Translations under genes and position numbers: made by a program
From: Synechococcales cyanobacterium PMM_0003
GTDB lineage: Bacteria > Cyanobacteriota > Cyanobacteriia > Pseudanabaenales > Pseudanabaenaceae
Direction: 5' to 3'
DNA: 18,886 nucleotides
Assembly (NCBI GenBank): GCA_949128015.1
Contig: CASBRC010000403.1
Span: 1 to 18,886, forward strand
The notes under the pieces: generated by a model
Told to the model about the DNA's origin: nothing
Seen by the model: only the letters and a program-made list of their open reading frames with translations
The model's database searches: none
Shown here: one piece after another, positions 6,617-15,452 of the stretch
Layout: every line of letters begins with the position of its first letter
How positions within the stretch are numbered: the stretch's first letter is position 1

Positions 6617-9600
6617 ATGAATTTTCCTATGACTGAAATCGTGACCCAAACCAAGAAAATCTTTTCTAAAAAAGCTCAAGCTTATACGCATGAGTTGAAA
6701 AACAAAATCTTAGAATTAGATATCAGCTTGCCGAATTTTCATAATCAATTTGACGATTTAATTTCTATGATTAAATCATTTCAAGATACTGCAACTAAAG
6801 CTGGTTTTTATAGCGCTACTACCTGTTTTACAAAAATAATTCATAATTTTGAAAAATCAATTAACCTGTTAAGCGATCGACGAATCAATATTGATTGGAT
6901 CACCAAAGAATTGCTAATTGAAGTGATAAATCTATCACATCAAATGGTTCAAGAATATTGCTTGAACAGAGATTCAGCGACTAACTGGATGAATTTACAG
7001 CAAAACTTATTTTCTCAAATAGATGAACATCTACGATTGGAAATCGATGAAGCGATATCCCTAACAACCTCTGAAATAAATCGCAGTAAGAACGAATCCT
7101 TTAACAATGAACCGTTCAATTTAGACGATATGCCAGAAGCCTTACATCTATTTGATACAAATTTTGATGTAGATTCTAATCTAGATTCTAATGTGGTAGC
7201 TCCAGAAAATTTCGAGACAAAATCAATAGAAAGAATAGATGATTCAGAAAGTTTTCTAATGATTCAGATAGATCAAGATGATAGCTATTTGGATTCTACT
7301 GGAATATTCCAAGATATTTCAGGAAATTCTTTTGACGAATTGACAACTTTATTTCCTAGTCTATCAACAGATGTATTTACAGATGCATTTACAGATGCAG
7401 TTACAGATTATTTAGACGGATCGCCTATAAACTTAAAGGACTTTAATGAAACTAGCAATGAAGAAAAATTAACAATGCCAGAAATGCTCGTAGATATATT
7501 TGCAGACTCATCTACCGAGCAACTACTAGACAACGATCGCGACACTAAACTTCAAGAAGTTAAGAGCGTTGAGCATGAAACAAATATAGAAAATATGGGC
7601 TTAACTGAAGATAATCTGGATAATGTTTGGACTAAATTTACAGCACTTGAGGCTTGGAATAGCAGGAATGATGAAGATCTAGTACCTGCATTTGACCTAT
7701 CCGATTTTGACTTATTCAATAATGATATTACTGATGATATTGCTGAGAGCATGTCTCTACTTGAGAACCCAAATCCGAGCGAGTTAAGTTCAGACAGTAG
7801 CGCCATGTTAGCCGAAATGCTCAAAGAAGACTTTCCTGCTTCAGATATTGATACAGCCATAGAAGAGTCACCAATTTATCAGAATAATGCTAATAATGTT
7901 AGTTCTTCTTGGCAAGATTTATCAGCGATAAATCTTGGAGACAAAGAAATTTCCTATGCAGATTTCTCAGCATTCTCTCAAGATCCAAACACTGATTTAG
8001 ATATGGGTGGGGTTGATAATAATCAATCAGTAGTTCAACTTACAGCAATAGATAATAATGCCACAATTCGCATTCCTTTAAATCATCTAGAAATGTTGGA
8101 GGATTTATCCGAAGAACTATTAGTGCGTAAGGGAAGTTTAGATATTTATTTAGATGAAATAAAAATGTTGTCAGGAGATGCTCAGAAACATTTGCTGCAA
8201 TTAGACCCTAACTCAGACAGCCAAAATCAAACTGCGATCGCAAGTTTACAAGATGCTATTGAGCAGATTGTTAATGTACTTGCTCTATCTGAACAGCAAA
8301 CCTATGCAATGAATCAGGATGTATATCATTTAAGAAAAAATCTACGTCAAGTCCTTAAACATCCAATCTCTAGTCTTGTAAGAAAATTTCCACGTATTTT
8401 GCGAGATCTGTCACTACAGCATGGCAAGCAGGTTGAGTTAGTTGTCCAAGGGGCTGAAATTGAAGTTGAGAGATTAATTTCTGAGATAATTGCTGAGCCA
8501 CTTGAGCTATTACTACGAAATGCCTTGGAACATGGAATTGAATCTCCATATGAGCGCCAACAACGGGGGAAAACTTCCCAAGGCAAAATTGAATTTATCT
8601 CAACTCAGACCGATGAAAGTACGATTATTAAAGTTCGTGACAATGGTTGCGGCATCGATATAGACAAAATTCGTAATCAGGTAGAACAATCGGCGGCGAT
8701 CGCAGGGATGTCAGGATTTTCTACAATGGATATGAGTGATGAGCAATTAATTAGTTTGATTTTTGAGCCAAGCTTTAATCTCACGCAAAACAACTCATAT
8801 TCAGAAACTGGTCATAAGTTGAGTGATGTGAAAAAGAAACTGCGAGAGTTTGGCGGCACTATTTCTGTTCAGTCACAGATGGGAAAAGGTACTCAATTTA
8901 CCCTAGTTTTGCCGAATATACTTTCCTTGATTCGCGTGCTGCTAATTGACATTAATGAAATGTGCTTAGCAATTCCCAGTAAAATAATCTTAGAAGTAGT
9001 TCCATGCGATCCGCATAATTTGGATTTTGAAAATCAAGAGACTTTACGATGGTGCGATCGCATATTGCCAATTGTCCGACTTAATTCTTCGCTCAAGCTT
9101 AATTGTCGTCATAATTCAAATCAAGCATCTCTGCAATCGAGCCAATCTCCACAATCAGTAAACTTACTAGATAGGCAGAAACCTGCTCATGCAATACCTT
9201 CGTTTTTAGTAATCCATCACGAGAATGACCTATTTGCCTTACAAACTGATGGTTGCTGGCACGATCAAGAAGCCACATTTCATCAAATTGAAGGAGATAT
9301 TATCCTTCCCCCAATTTTTCTTGGAACGGTGATTTTGGGTAGTAATCAGGCTGTTGCTCTGCTTAATCCTGCCGAATTAGTCAGCCAAGGGCTGCGCCCT
9401 CATGATATCCTAACGCCGCATTCGGCTGATCAGAATGTAGATGATTTAAGTAGCCTATCTGATTTTTTTAATGTGGGAGATTCGACTCTAGAGCCGACTC
9501 TAACCAAACTATACTTGTCAACAAAGCGATTTACAGAAAGTAGTTTAGAGCGATCTCCTGAACCTGAGAATCTAGAAAGTTCAGGACTGTTTACTAGTGA

Positions 9601-10012
9601 ACTAGTAAACGCTCAAACAAGGCGATCGCATCAGCCCAGAGTTCTGATTGTCGAGTCTTCAGCTAATATTCGCCGCTATCTAGCGATGACGCTCACTAAG
9701 TCAGGATTTTTGACTGAGCAAGTTCAGGATAGCAAGGATGCGATCGCATTTCTCAAAGAATGTCTACAACTAAGACTAAATGTTGATGTGGTAATTACCG
9801 ATCTAGAGATGCCTCACATGGATGGATTCAAGCTCATATCAAATATTCGTGATGATCTGGATCTCCAAAATTTACCAATCGTCGTACTTACCGCTAAGAA
9901 CAATGAAAATGATCAAAAATTGGCTCTAGATCTCGGTGCGAATGCTTATTTTTGTAAGCCGTATCGAGAAAAAGAACTTGTTAAGAAATTGAACCAGATT
10001 ATTTCAGGCTAA
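6617..10012 (+). CDS. Hybrid CheA-like protein with degenerate catalytic motifs (putative pseudokinase), C-terminal receiver
   Basis: 1131 residues with a CheA/PilL-type layout. An N-terminal helical region (about 1-140) resembles an HPt domain but lacks the H-x-x-K-G signature: K53 sits where the histidine is expected, just before AGF. An acidic Asp/Ser/Asn-rich linker runs to about 480. A dimerisation-like helical region follows, then an ATPase domain (about 605-767), a CheW-like domain (about 768-930) and a receiver (about 1008-1128). The ATPase keeps N635 and DNGCGID (675-681). However, the N-box histidine is L631, and the G2 region reads SETGHKLSD, with one glycine where SGRGxGLD has three. 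The receiver keeps D1062, T1092 and K1114, but its acidic pair is E1013-S1014. Kinase activity is therefore doubtful; a scaffold or allosteric role is inferred. M5 (6629) is an alternative start. It is probably a diverged duplicate of the downstream pilL. Confidence 0.85.
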   Translation: MNFPMTEIVTQTKKIFSKKAQAYTHELKNKILELDISLPNFHNQFDDLISMIKSFQDTATKAGFYSATTCFTKIIHNFEKSINLLSDRRINIDWITKELLIEVINLSHQMVQEYCLNRDSATNWMNLQQNLFSQIDEHLRLEIDEAISLTTSEINRSKNESFNNEPFNLDDMPEALHLFDTNFDVDSNLDSNVVAPENFETKSIERIDDSESFLMIQIDQDDSYLDSTGIFQDISGNSFDELTTLFPSLSTDVFTDAFTDAVTDYLDGSPINLKDFNETSNEEKLTMPEMLVDIFADSSTEQLLDNDRDTKLQEVKSVEHETNIENMGLTEDNLDNVWTKFTALEAWNSRNDEDLVPAFDLSDFDLFNNDITDDIAESMSLLENPNPSELSSDSSAMLAEMLKEDFPASDIDTAIEESPIYQNNANNVSSSWQDLSAINLGDKEISYADFSAFSQDPNTDLDMGGVDNNQSVVQLTAIDNNATIRIPLNHLEMLEDLSEELLVRKGSLDIYLDEIKMLSGDAQKHLLQLDPNSDSQNQTAIASLQDAIEQIVNVLALSEQQTYAMNQDVYHLRKNLRQVLKHPISSLVRKFPRILRDLSLQHGKQVELVVQGAEIEVERLISEIIAEPLELLLRNALEHGIESPYERQQRGKTSQGKIEFISTQTDESTIIKVRDNGCGIDIDKIRNQVEQSAAIAGMSGFSTMDMSDEQLISLIFEPSFNLTQNNSYSETGHKLSDVKKKLREFGGTISVQSQMGKGTQFTLVLPNILSLIRVLLIDINEMCLAIPSKIILEVVPCDPHNLDFENQETLRWCDRILPIVRLNSSLKLNCRHNSNQASLQSSQSPQSVNLLDRQKPAHAIPSFLVIHHENDLFALQTDGCWHDQEATFHQIEGDIILPPIFLGTVILGSNQAVALLNPAELVSQGLRPHDILTPHSADQNVDDLSSLSDFFNVGDSTLEPTLTKLYLSTKRFTESSLERSPEPENLESSGLFTSELVNAQTRRSHQPRVLIVESSANIRRYLAMTLTKSGFLTEQVQDSKDAIAFLKECLQLRLNVDVVITDLEMPHMDGFKLISNIRDDLDLQNLPIVVLTAKNNENDQKLALDLGANAYFCKPYREKELVKKLNQIISG
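7169..7192 (+). repeat. 12-bp tandem repeat in the acidic linker
   Basis: Two adjacent 12-base units differing in the first base encode the D-S-N repeat of the acidic linker. Short slippage-type expansion is likely. Confidence 0.5.
7367..7408 (+). repeat. 3.5 copies of a 12-bp tandem repeat in the acidic linker
   Basis: Units begin at 7367, 7379, 7391 and 7403 (the last partial), each starting ACAGAT. They encode a repeated TD-x-x pattern. The in-frame unit length allows copy-number change without a frameshift. Confidence 0.65.
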
Positions 10013-10018
10013 GCATTC

Positions 10019-10036
10019 AAAAAGCTGTAGCTTTTT
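10019..10036 (+). terminator. Short hairpin with T-run after the CheA-like gene, possible terminator
   Basis: A7-8-bp perfect stem (10019-10026 with 10029-10036) ends in five Ts and begins seven bases after the stop codon. The following G-rich, T-rich tail resembles that of the hairpin at 18334-18376. It could end or attenuate transcription before pilG. The rest of the 10013-10322 gap is AT-rich, and I see no confident promoter in it, although pilG probably has one there. Confidence 0.5.
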
Positions 10037-10322
10037 GGGCTTTTGGTTTAACTATGCTTGCCTACATAACATACATGGCGAAAACTATATATAGAGCAAT
10101 TAGTGAAAATTAGCTTAAACAAAAAACATTAGGTATCATAGAATACAACGCAGCACAACACATTCTACATATTGTGGTTATAGTGGATTGCTAAAATATT
10201 AAAATATTAAATTTTTTTAGTTTGAGACATCTGTTCTGAGTCGGGGGATAGTAGCTGGAGTTCCATCAAAGGGAACTTTAATTTCATATTGGTGATTTAG
10301 ATAAATTTAGTACTTCAAGTGC

Positions 10323-11528
10323 ATGCAAGTTAGACTCAACAATCCATACAAATCATTGCAGGTTATTGCTCAAAGAGAGCTGACTGGATGTTTGTCGATA
10401 TCAATTCCTCAAGATGAATCCATCGGTTGGCGATTGTATGTTGGGGGATCTCGCCTATATTTTGCCACAACAATTGATCATAGCCCTGAACGCTTTGCTT
10501 TACTGTGGCAACAAATAAACTCTAATCTGCCATTACCAAAATTCAATTCCGACATGTCGGAATATGAGAGCCTTTACGAATGGCAAGTAGAACATAATTT
10601 GTCCCTTACTGACTTTCGTCGAATTCTTCTCACTCTATCTAGAGAAGCTCTAATCCATGCTATTTCACATCCAAGTGCCTATGTAAAATTTGAACCCAAT
10701 ATCTGTGTAAAACCCGTACTAATTGCTGCCCCATTAACTGACTTAATCAAGCCAATCGCCAGCCATGTTAGATTTTGGCAAAAACTACATTCCCAAATTT
10801 CTTCACCTTTTTCGCGAATCTATCTTGATCGCAATAAAGTTAAAGATTTCAGCAACTTTTGGGAAAATGCTGATAATATTGCCACAAATACTCAAAAGGA
10901 GATTGCATTATCTCAAAATATGACCTTACAAAAGGTGCACCTAACAGTTTGGCTGGACATCTTAGAACGGAAACTTAGCATCTACGAAATTTGCCTCCAA
11001 CTCAAAATAGAATCACATACTCTATTAGCTTGCTTGATTCCATTGATCATCAATAACATTTTGGAGGTTTTGCCAGCATTAACAAGTTCTGCGATCGCAC
11101 TTCAAGACCCCACTGGTCCATTGATTGCTTGTATTGATGATAGTCATACAGTACAACGTCAAGTAAAAATGGTATTAGAAATGTCTGGATTTCAAGTATT
11201 GGGGATGACCGATCCCACCAGTTGTCTTACCTCGTTAGTCCGCCAAAAACCAGCATTGATTTTAATGGATATCACTATGCCTGAAATTGATGGGTATGAA
11301 CTTTGTACGATGTTACGTCAATCACGTCATATGCGAAATGTACCAATTGTCATGTTTACAGGTCGAGATGGGATCATTGATCGGATGCGCGCACAACTAG
11401 CGGGGGCAAATGACTATATTACTAAACCAGTAAATGCTGAAAAACTAATTACTAAGGTTCAGCGTCTACTCCAGAACAATAGGAATCTAAGTAATCAACT
11501 TAGTAGTGACATTTCCTTAACATCCTAG
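10323..11528 (+). CDS. pilG: PilG-like response regulator with N-terminal PATAN domain
   Basis: 401 residues. The N-terminal ~255 residues begin with a segment of the type seen in PatA/PATAN (DUF4388-related) proteins (SLQVIAQRELTGCLSI, then LYVGGSRLYFAT). The C-terminal CheY-like receiver (about 266-384) has an intact phosphorylation site: acidic pair D272-D273, phosphoacceptor D316 in LILMDITMP, T346 and K368. PATAN-REC proteins are a cyanobacterial family; the Synechocystis relative PilG (slr1041) opens the pilGHIJ group, and the Nostoc hmp locus begins similarly. The protein is expected to receive phosphate from PilL and act on pilus or motility functions. It lies 310 bp after the CheA-like gene and 42 bp before pilH. 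No strong ribosome binding site is seen at the ATG. Confidence 0.85.
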   Translation: MQVRLNNPYKSLQVIAQRELTGCLSISIPQDESIGWRLYVGGSRLYFATTIDHSPERFALLWQQINSNLPLPKFNSDMSEYESLYEWQVEHNLSLTDFRRILLTLSREALIHAISHPSAYVKFEPNICVKPVLIAAPLTDLIKPIASHVRFWQKLHSQISSPFSRIYLDRNKVKDFSNFWENADNIATNTQKEIALSQNMTLQKVHLTVWLDILERKLSIYEICLQLKIESHTLLACLIPLIINNILEVLPALTSSAIALQDPTGPLIACIDDSHTVQRQVKMVLEMSGFQVLGMTDPTSCLTSLVRQKPALILMDITMPEIDGYELCTMLRQSRHMRNVPIVMFTGRDGIIDRMRAQLAGANDYITKPVNAEKLITKVQRLLQNNRNLSNQLSSDISLTS

Positions 11529-11570
11529 AATTCTCAAAGTTAATTAAGATCAAAAATAATTGAAGACACT

Positions 11571-11936
11571 ATGAAAACAGTACTTGTTGTCGAAGATGGA
11601 CATGCAGAGCAAAAACTTATTTCCAGTTTGCTATCTCGCTCTGGCTTTGATGTTATTTTGCAAGGAAATGCTGAAGACGCATGGCAATGGTTATCGAATC
11701 ATACGTCACCAAATCTGATTGTCTTAGATGTAATTATGCCGGGGCAAAGCGGTTTAGATCTATGTCGAACTATTCGTAATCAGGATGAATTGAAAGAAAT
11801 TCCCATCATCTTTTGTACTTCTAAGGATCAAGAGTTCGATAAATTTTGGGCTTTGCGGCAGGGCGGGAATGCGTATTTAACTAAGCCATTCGCTCCAAAA
11901 CAATTATTGGATACAGTTTATCAGCACGTTAATTAA
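11571..11936 (+). CDS. pilH: PilH-like single-domain CheY response regulator
   Basis: A 121-residue stand-alone receiver domain with all key residues: E8-D9 acidic pair, phosphoacceptor D53 in VLDVIMP, T83 and K105 in LTKPF. There is no output domain, as in CheY/PilH. By position and type it matches PilH (slr1042) of the cyanobacterial pil cluster, where it would be a phosphate target or sink for the PilL kinase. It follows pilG by 42 bp, so the two are likely co-transcribed. A palindromic element starts directly after its TAA. Confidence 0.88.
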   Translation: MKTVLVVEDGHAEQKLISSLLSRSGFDVILQGNAEDAWQWLSNHTSPNLIVLDVIMPGQSGLDLCRTIRNQDELKEIPIIFCTSKDQEFDKFWALRQGGNAYLTKPFAPKQLLDTVYQHVN

Positions 11937-12023
11937 GACTTACGCATCAGCTACGAAATGTAGGGGCAATTCATGAATTGCCCCTACGAATAATTAAGGC
12001 TTTCAGGCGTTTTTGCGTAAGTC
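11937..12023. mobile_element. MITE-like palindromic element between pilH and pilI
   Basis: An 87-base block bounded by a perfect 10-bp terminal inverted repeat (11937-11946 GACTTACGCA and 12014-12023). It contains a perfect 28-base palindrome at 11960-11987 with a GGGGCAATTC arm. It has no coding capacity and fills most of the gap between pilH and pilI. This organisation fits a non-autonomous miniature inverted-repeat element; related ACTTACGCA-ended repeats are, as I recall, common in cyanobacterial genomes. No unambiguous target-site duplication can be named. If transcribed, it would fold into a strong hairpin inside the pil message. Confidence 0.7.
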
Positions 12024-12069
12024 GTATTAATATCAAAATCTTTTTGACAAGCTCTTTAAGAACACTTCT

Positions 12070-12588
12070 ATGATTCAAGAATATTGCCGACTTAGGGTTT
12101 CATCATTACTGCGAATCGCCATACCAGTAGACTACGTTGATGAGGTTGTGCAGTTACAACCTCAAGATATTAGTCCTATACCAGGAGTCAATTCTTGTTT
12201 GCTGGGTGTCACTAATCAACGGGGCAGTTTGTTGTGGGTGCTGCACTTGGAGAAGTTTTTTGGTATTCAGCCAAGCCCTTTGGCAAGACCAATTATGGCG
12301 ATCGCACTGCGTATTGCCATGCCAGATGGTGGAATACGTCGCATTGCATGTGTAGTGATGGCAATTGAAGAAATTATGACACTGGATACGAAGAGGCTAT
12401 TTCCTGTGCCAAACAAATTGCCCCCGCGTTCTAAATCTTTACTATCAGGTTTAGCCAAGCTAGATGGCAATACTTACGGAATAGTCAACGTGAACGAAAT
12501 GTTTCGGCTCTTAAATCCTGATGTGGCGAATCCTGCGGTGTTGAGTAGTGAAGCGATCGCTAAATTAGTTAACGTTTCAATAGCATAA
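12070..12588 (+). CDS. pilI: PilI-like CheW adaptor protein
   Basis: A 172-residue single CheW-like domain. The signature segment at about residues 36-65 shows IPGV, then CLLGVTNQRG followed by a hydrophobic WVLHLEKFFG run, the typical CheW beta-barrel core (v-G-v-x-x-x-R-G). CheW proteins link chemoreceptor tips to the regulatory domain of CheA, so it is expected to join PilJ, and possibly the upstream receptor, to PilL and the CheA-like protein. It is the only stand-alone CheW gene in a cluster with two receptors and two CheA-type proteins. The ATG at 12070 starts directly into the domain. It is separated from pilH by the palindromic element and lies 90 bp before pilJ. Confidence 0.88.
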   Translation: MIQEYCRLRVSSLLRIAIPVDYVDEVVQLQPQDISPIPGVNSCLLGVTNQRGSLLWVLHLEKFFGIQPSPLARPIMAIALRIAMPDGGIRRIACVVMAIEEIMTLDTKRLFPVPNKLPPRSKSLLSGLAKLDGNTYGIVNVNEMFRLLNPDVANPAVLSSEAIAKLVNVSIA

Positions 12589-12678
12589 CAATGGATCTGA
12601 AGAAACCACGTTTGATGCCATCTTTACTAAATGTAAAGAACCAGATTTGTCCATTCAATATAAACTCTAGTAACTTCT

Positions 12679-15429
12679 ATGACAATAAATAACGATACTT
12701 CAACTGTTTTAGCTGCGAATGGGCATGGGAATAGCAATTTTTCACAAGCTAGTGATCCAATGGCTCGGATTCTCTATGCCTATGACTTAGAGAGTCAGGG
12801 CAATGTAAATGCAGCTAGAGAAATTTATCAGCAAGTTATTGACGAAGATCGCGATGGCACCTATGCCGCGATCGCAAATAAAGCGATCGAAGCCATGGGG
12901 GGAGATCAAAATATTGCAGATGCATCGTCATTCAGGGAAGATCAATCTGTAGCAAGATCTACCCAAGATAATTCCCAAGCGAGTTCACAAGTTTACTCAC
13001 CTGCATCTAAAAAATCACCACTAGCAAGAGATCCCCAAAAAGCTAAAAGAGTTACCAAATCCTCAAAGGCTTCATCCAAGACAAAAGCATCTCCCCTTCA
13101 GTGGTTCTATGATTTACCTGTCGGACGGAAACAGTTTACGGCTCTATTAGTATCTGAATTCTTGTCTCTTTCATTGGTTGGTTTTGGGGCTTTCTTAATT
13201 GGTCGATCGCTGCAAGATCAGTTATTCAAACAGGCCCAGTCTGAGGTGTCAGTTATGGATATCAACTACAACATCAAAATCAATCAGATGGGATTTGGCT
13301 TTCGGGGACAGTCAGATAATGCGGCGGTAATTAGTGCTGCAAGTACTTATGCCAATAAGCTGCCGCTCCCAGCACCATTAAAAGAACAGGTGAAAAAGAT
13401 TCTGGAGAATGAAATCAAGGCGAGAAAGATTGAATATGCAACTCTCGTCGGTGCTGATGCGAAGGTAATTGTTAGTGCCAATAGCGATCGCACTGGACAA
13501 GACTTCGATCCAAATAATTTAGTCAGCGACATCCTCAAAGATCCCAATCAAATCAAAGCTACGGCGATCGTCAGTGCTGACGATCTTCAAAAAGAAGCTC
13601 CTCCCCTGCCTGATGGATTTACGCCAACCAATTCTCTCATTCGCTATACAGCCACTGCCGTTAAAGATCCTACTACCCAAAAAGTTATTGGTGTACTGAT
13701 CTCAGGGGATATCGTCAATAAAAAAGCACCAATTGTGGAGAATACCCTCAAAGCTCTCGCCTCTACAGCACAGGCTACTGGTAAAAAAGGACTTGGTGGT
13801 TATAGCGCAGTTTACTATCGCCAACCTTCAGGCGAATTTGCGATCGCAACTTCAGTCGAGCAGCCAAATTTTGAGGCAAGCAATGTCAATATGCCAATGT
13901 CAGGAGCATCGGCGGATGATTTGCTCAACCGAGCGAGCACGGCAGAAAATGGAAAAACCGTGACAGGTCGTGTTTTAGTCGGAAACACCTACTACACAAT
14001 GGCGGCAAGAGCAGTTCCCAATCGAATCGTCGAGACCGATAAAGGCGGTGTGCCCATGTATAGCAATGCCCCTATCGGCATCTTAGTGCGCGGAACTCCT
14101 GAGACTGAGATGAATGAGTTGCTAAAAAACACATGGATTGCACTTAGTATTTCGGCGGCAACTGTAATTCTTTTGGATATTTTATTAGCAAGATTTTTGG
14201 ATCGAGTAGTCGCTAAGCCCGTACAGTCGCTCACACCGATCGCTAAGCAATTTGCGTCAGGCGATCGCAAGGCAAGAGCCGCGATCTTTGCTAACGATGA
14301 GATCGGTGAGTTAGCACAATCGTTTAATAGCATGGCAGACAGCATTGAGGTGTCTGAGAAAGCTCTAGCACAACAGTCATTACTCAAGGCGCAGGAAGCA
14401 GAGCTTCAACGAAAAGAGAAGGAATTGCTGCAAAGGGAAGTTATCAATCTGCTCTTAGAAATCGAAGGAGCGCAAAAAGGTGACTTGACTGCTGAAGCAA
14501 GGGTAACTGATGGTGTGGTTGGATCGATTGCCGATGCATTTAACGCCACGATTCGTAAATTGCGGACGTTGGTAGAAGAAGTTAAGTCAACAGCAATCCA
14601 TGCGGAAGCTCTGGCGAAAGAAAGCGAAAACTCGGTACAGAAATTTTCGAGTGCATCTTTGGCACAGTCTGATGGTATCGCTCAAGCCCTAGAAGCTGTA
14701 GAACAAAATACTCAATCGATCGCTCAAGTCGCGCAATCGGCTCAGGATGCGGCAGGTATGGCAAGACGGGCGGCGATCGCTGCCCGTGAAGGCGATGCCA
14801 AAATGGATCGGACTGTCGGCAGTATTAAAGCAATTCGTTCTACGGTGGCAGCCACCTCGAAGAAGATGAAACAACTTGCTGAATCATCGCAAGAGGTTTC
14901 ACAAATTGTTGCGATTATTTCCAGCATTTCCGAAAAAACTAATTTACTTGCCTTTAATGCCTCGATTGAAGCGGCTAGGGCTGGTGAGAATGGACAAGGT
15001 TTTCGGGTAGTTGCGGATGAGGTGAGGCGTTTGGCTGACCGAGTTACCGATGCAACTAGAGAAATCCAGATGCTGGTTACCAACATTCAGCATGAGACAA
15101 CTGAAGTATTAAAGGCGATGGAAGTCGGTACAGCAGAAGTTGTCGCAGGTACGAAATCAGTCGAGGAGACTAAGGATACACTCAAAGATTTGGCAGATCT
15201 CAGCCAGACGATTGATAACTATTTGCAGACGATTTCTAGTAGTACAATTTCGCAAACGCAAGTCTCGCAGAAGGTAAACAGCATTATGGAAAATGCCAAT
15301 GCGATCGCCCAGTCAACCGCCACTGACACTCAGACAGTAGTTGCTTCGCTGCAAGTACTTGTGGGTGTGGTTGATGAGTTACAGATATCTGTACGCCAGT
15401 TCCGTCTAGAAAAATCAACTACTATCTAA
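12679..15429 (+). CDS. pilJ: PilJ, type IV pilus methyl-accepting chemotaxis protein
   Basis: 916 residues. An N-terminal cytoplasmic region (about 27-75, a TPR-like helical pair) is followed by a Ser/Lys-rich linker, TM1 near 153-176, a large Cache-like sensor domain to about 484, TM2 near 486-507, HAMP (about 508-560), a coiled coil and a C-terminal MA signalling domain (about 630-910). The hairpin tip (753-775) is close to consensus, with [18 protein letters not shown] then GQGF and EVRRLADR, and should contact CheW and CheA. In Synechocystis the equivalent protein (slr1044) is needed for pilus biogenesis and motility; the Nostoc HmpD equivalent acts in hormogonium motility. No CheR/CheB genes are seen nearby, so adaptation by methylation is uncertain. 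It lies 90 bp after pilI and about 20 bp before pilL. Confidence 0.92.
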   Translation: MTINNDTSTVLAANGHGNSNFSQASDPMARILYAYDLESQGNVNAAREIYQQVIDEDRDGTYAAIANKAIEAMGGDQNIADASSFREDQSVARSTQDNSQASSQVYSPASKKSPLARDPQKAKRVTKSSKASSKTKASPLQWFYDLPVGRKQFTALLVSEFLSLSLVGFGAFLIGRSLQDQLFKQAQSEVSVMDINYNIKINQMGFGFRGQSDNAAVISAASTYANKLPLPAPLKEQVKKILENEIKARKIEYATLVGADAKVIVSANSDRTGQDFDPNNLVSDILKDPNQIKATAIVSADDLQKEAPPLPDGFTPTNSLIRYTATAVKDPTTQKVIGVLISGDIVNKKAPIVENTLKALASTAQATGKKGLGGYSAVYYRQPSGEFAIATSVEQPNFEASNVNMPMSGASADDLLNRASTAENGKTVTGRVLVGNTYYTMAARAVPNRIVETDKGGVPMYSNAPIGILVRGTPETEMNELLKNTWIALSISAATVILLDILLARFLDRVVAKPVQSLTPIAKQFASGDRKARAAIFANDEIGELAQSFNSMADSIEVSEKALAQQSLLKAQEAELQRKEKELLQREVINLLLEIEGAQKGDLTAEARVTDGVVGSIADAFNATIRKLRTLVEEVKSTAIHAEALAKESENSVQKFSSASLAQSDGIAQALEAVEQNTQSIAQVAQSAQDAAGMARRAAIAAREGDAKMDRTVGSIKAIRSTVAATSKKMKQLAESSQEVSQIVAIISSISEKTNLLAFNASIEAARAGENGQGFRVVADEVRRLADRVTDATREIQMLVTNIQHETTEVLKAMEVGTAEVVAGTKSVEETKDTLKDLADLSQTIDNYLQTISSSTISQTQVSQKVNSIMENANAIAQSTATDTQTVVASLQVLVGVVDELQISVRQFRLEKSTTI

Positions 15430-15452
15430 TATCCAATATCTGAACAGTGCCA

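Noticed and set aside
7367..7408. CRISPR-like array
   Set aside because: The 12-bp units are directly adjacent, without spacers, and in frame inside a coding linker.
12591..12692. 33-codon ORF between pilI and pilJ
   Set aside because: It has no recognisable features, no ribosome binding site, and overlaps the pilJ start; likely chance.
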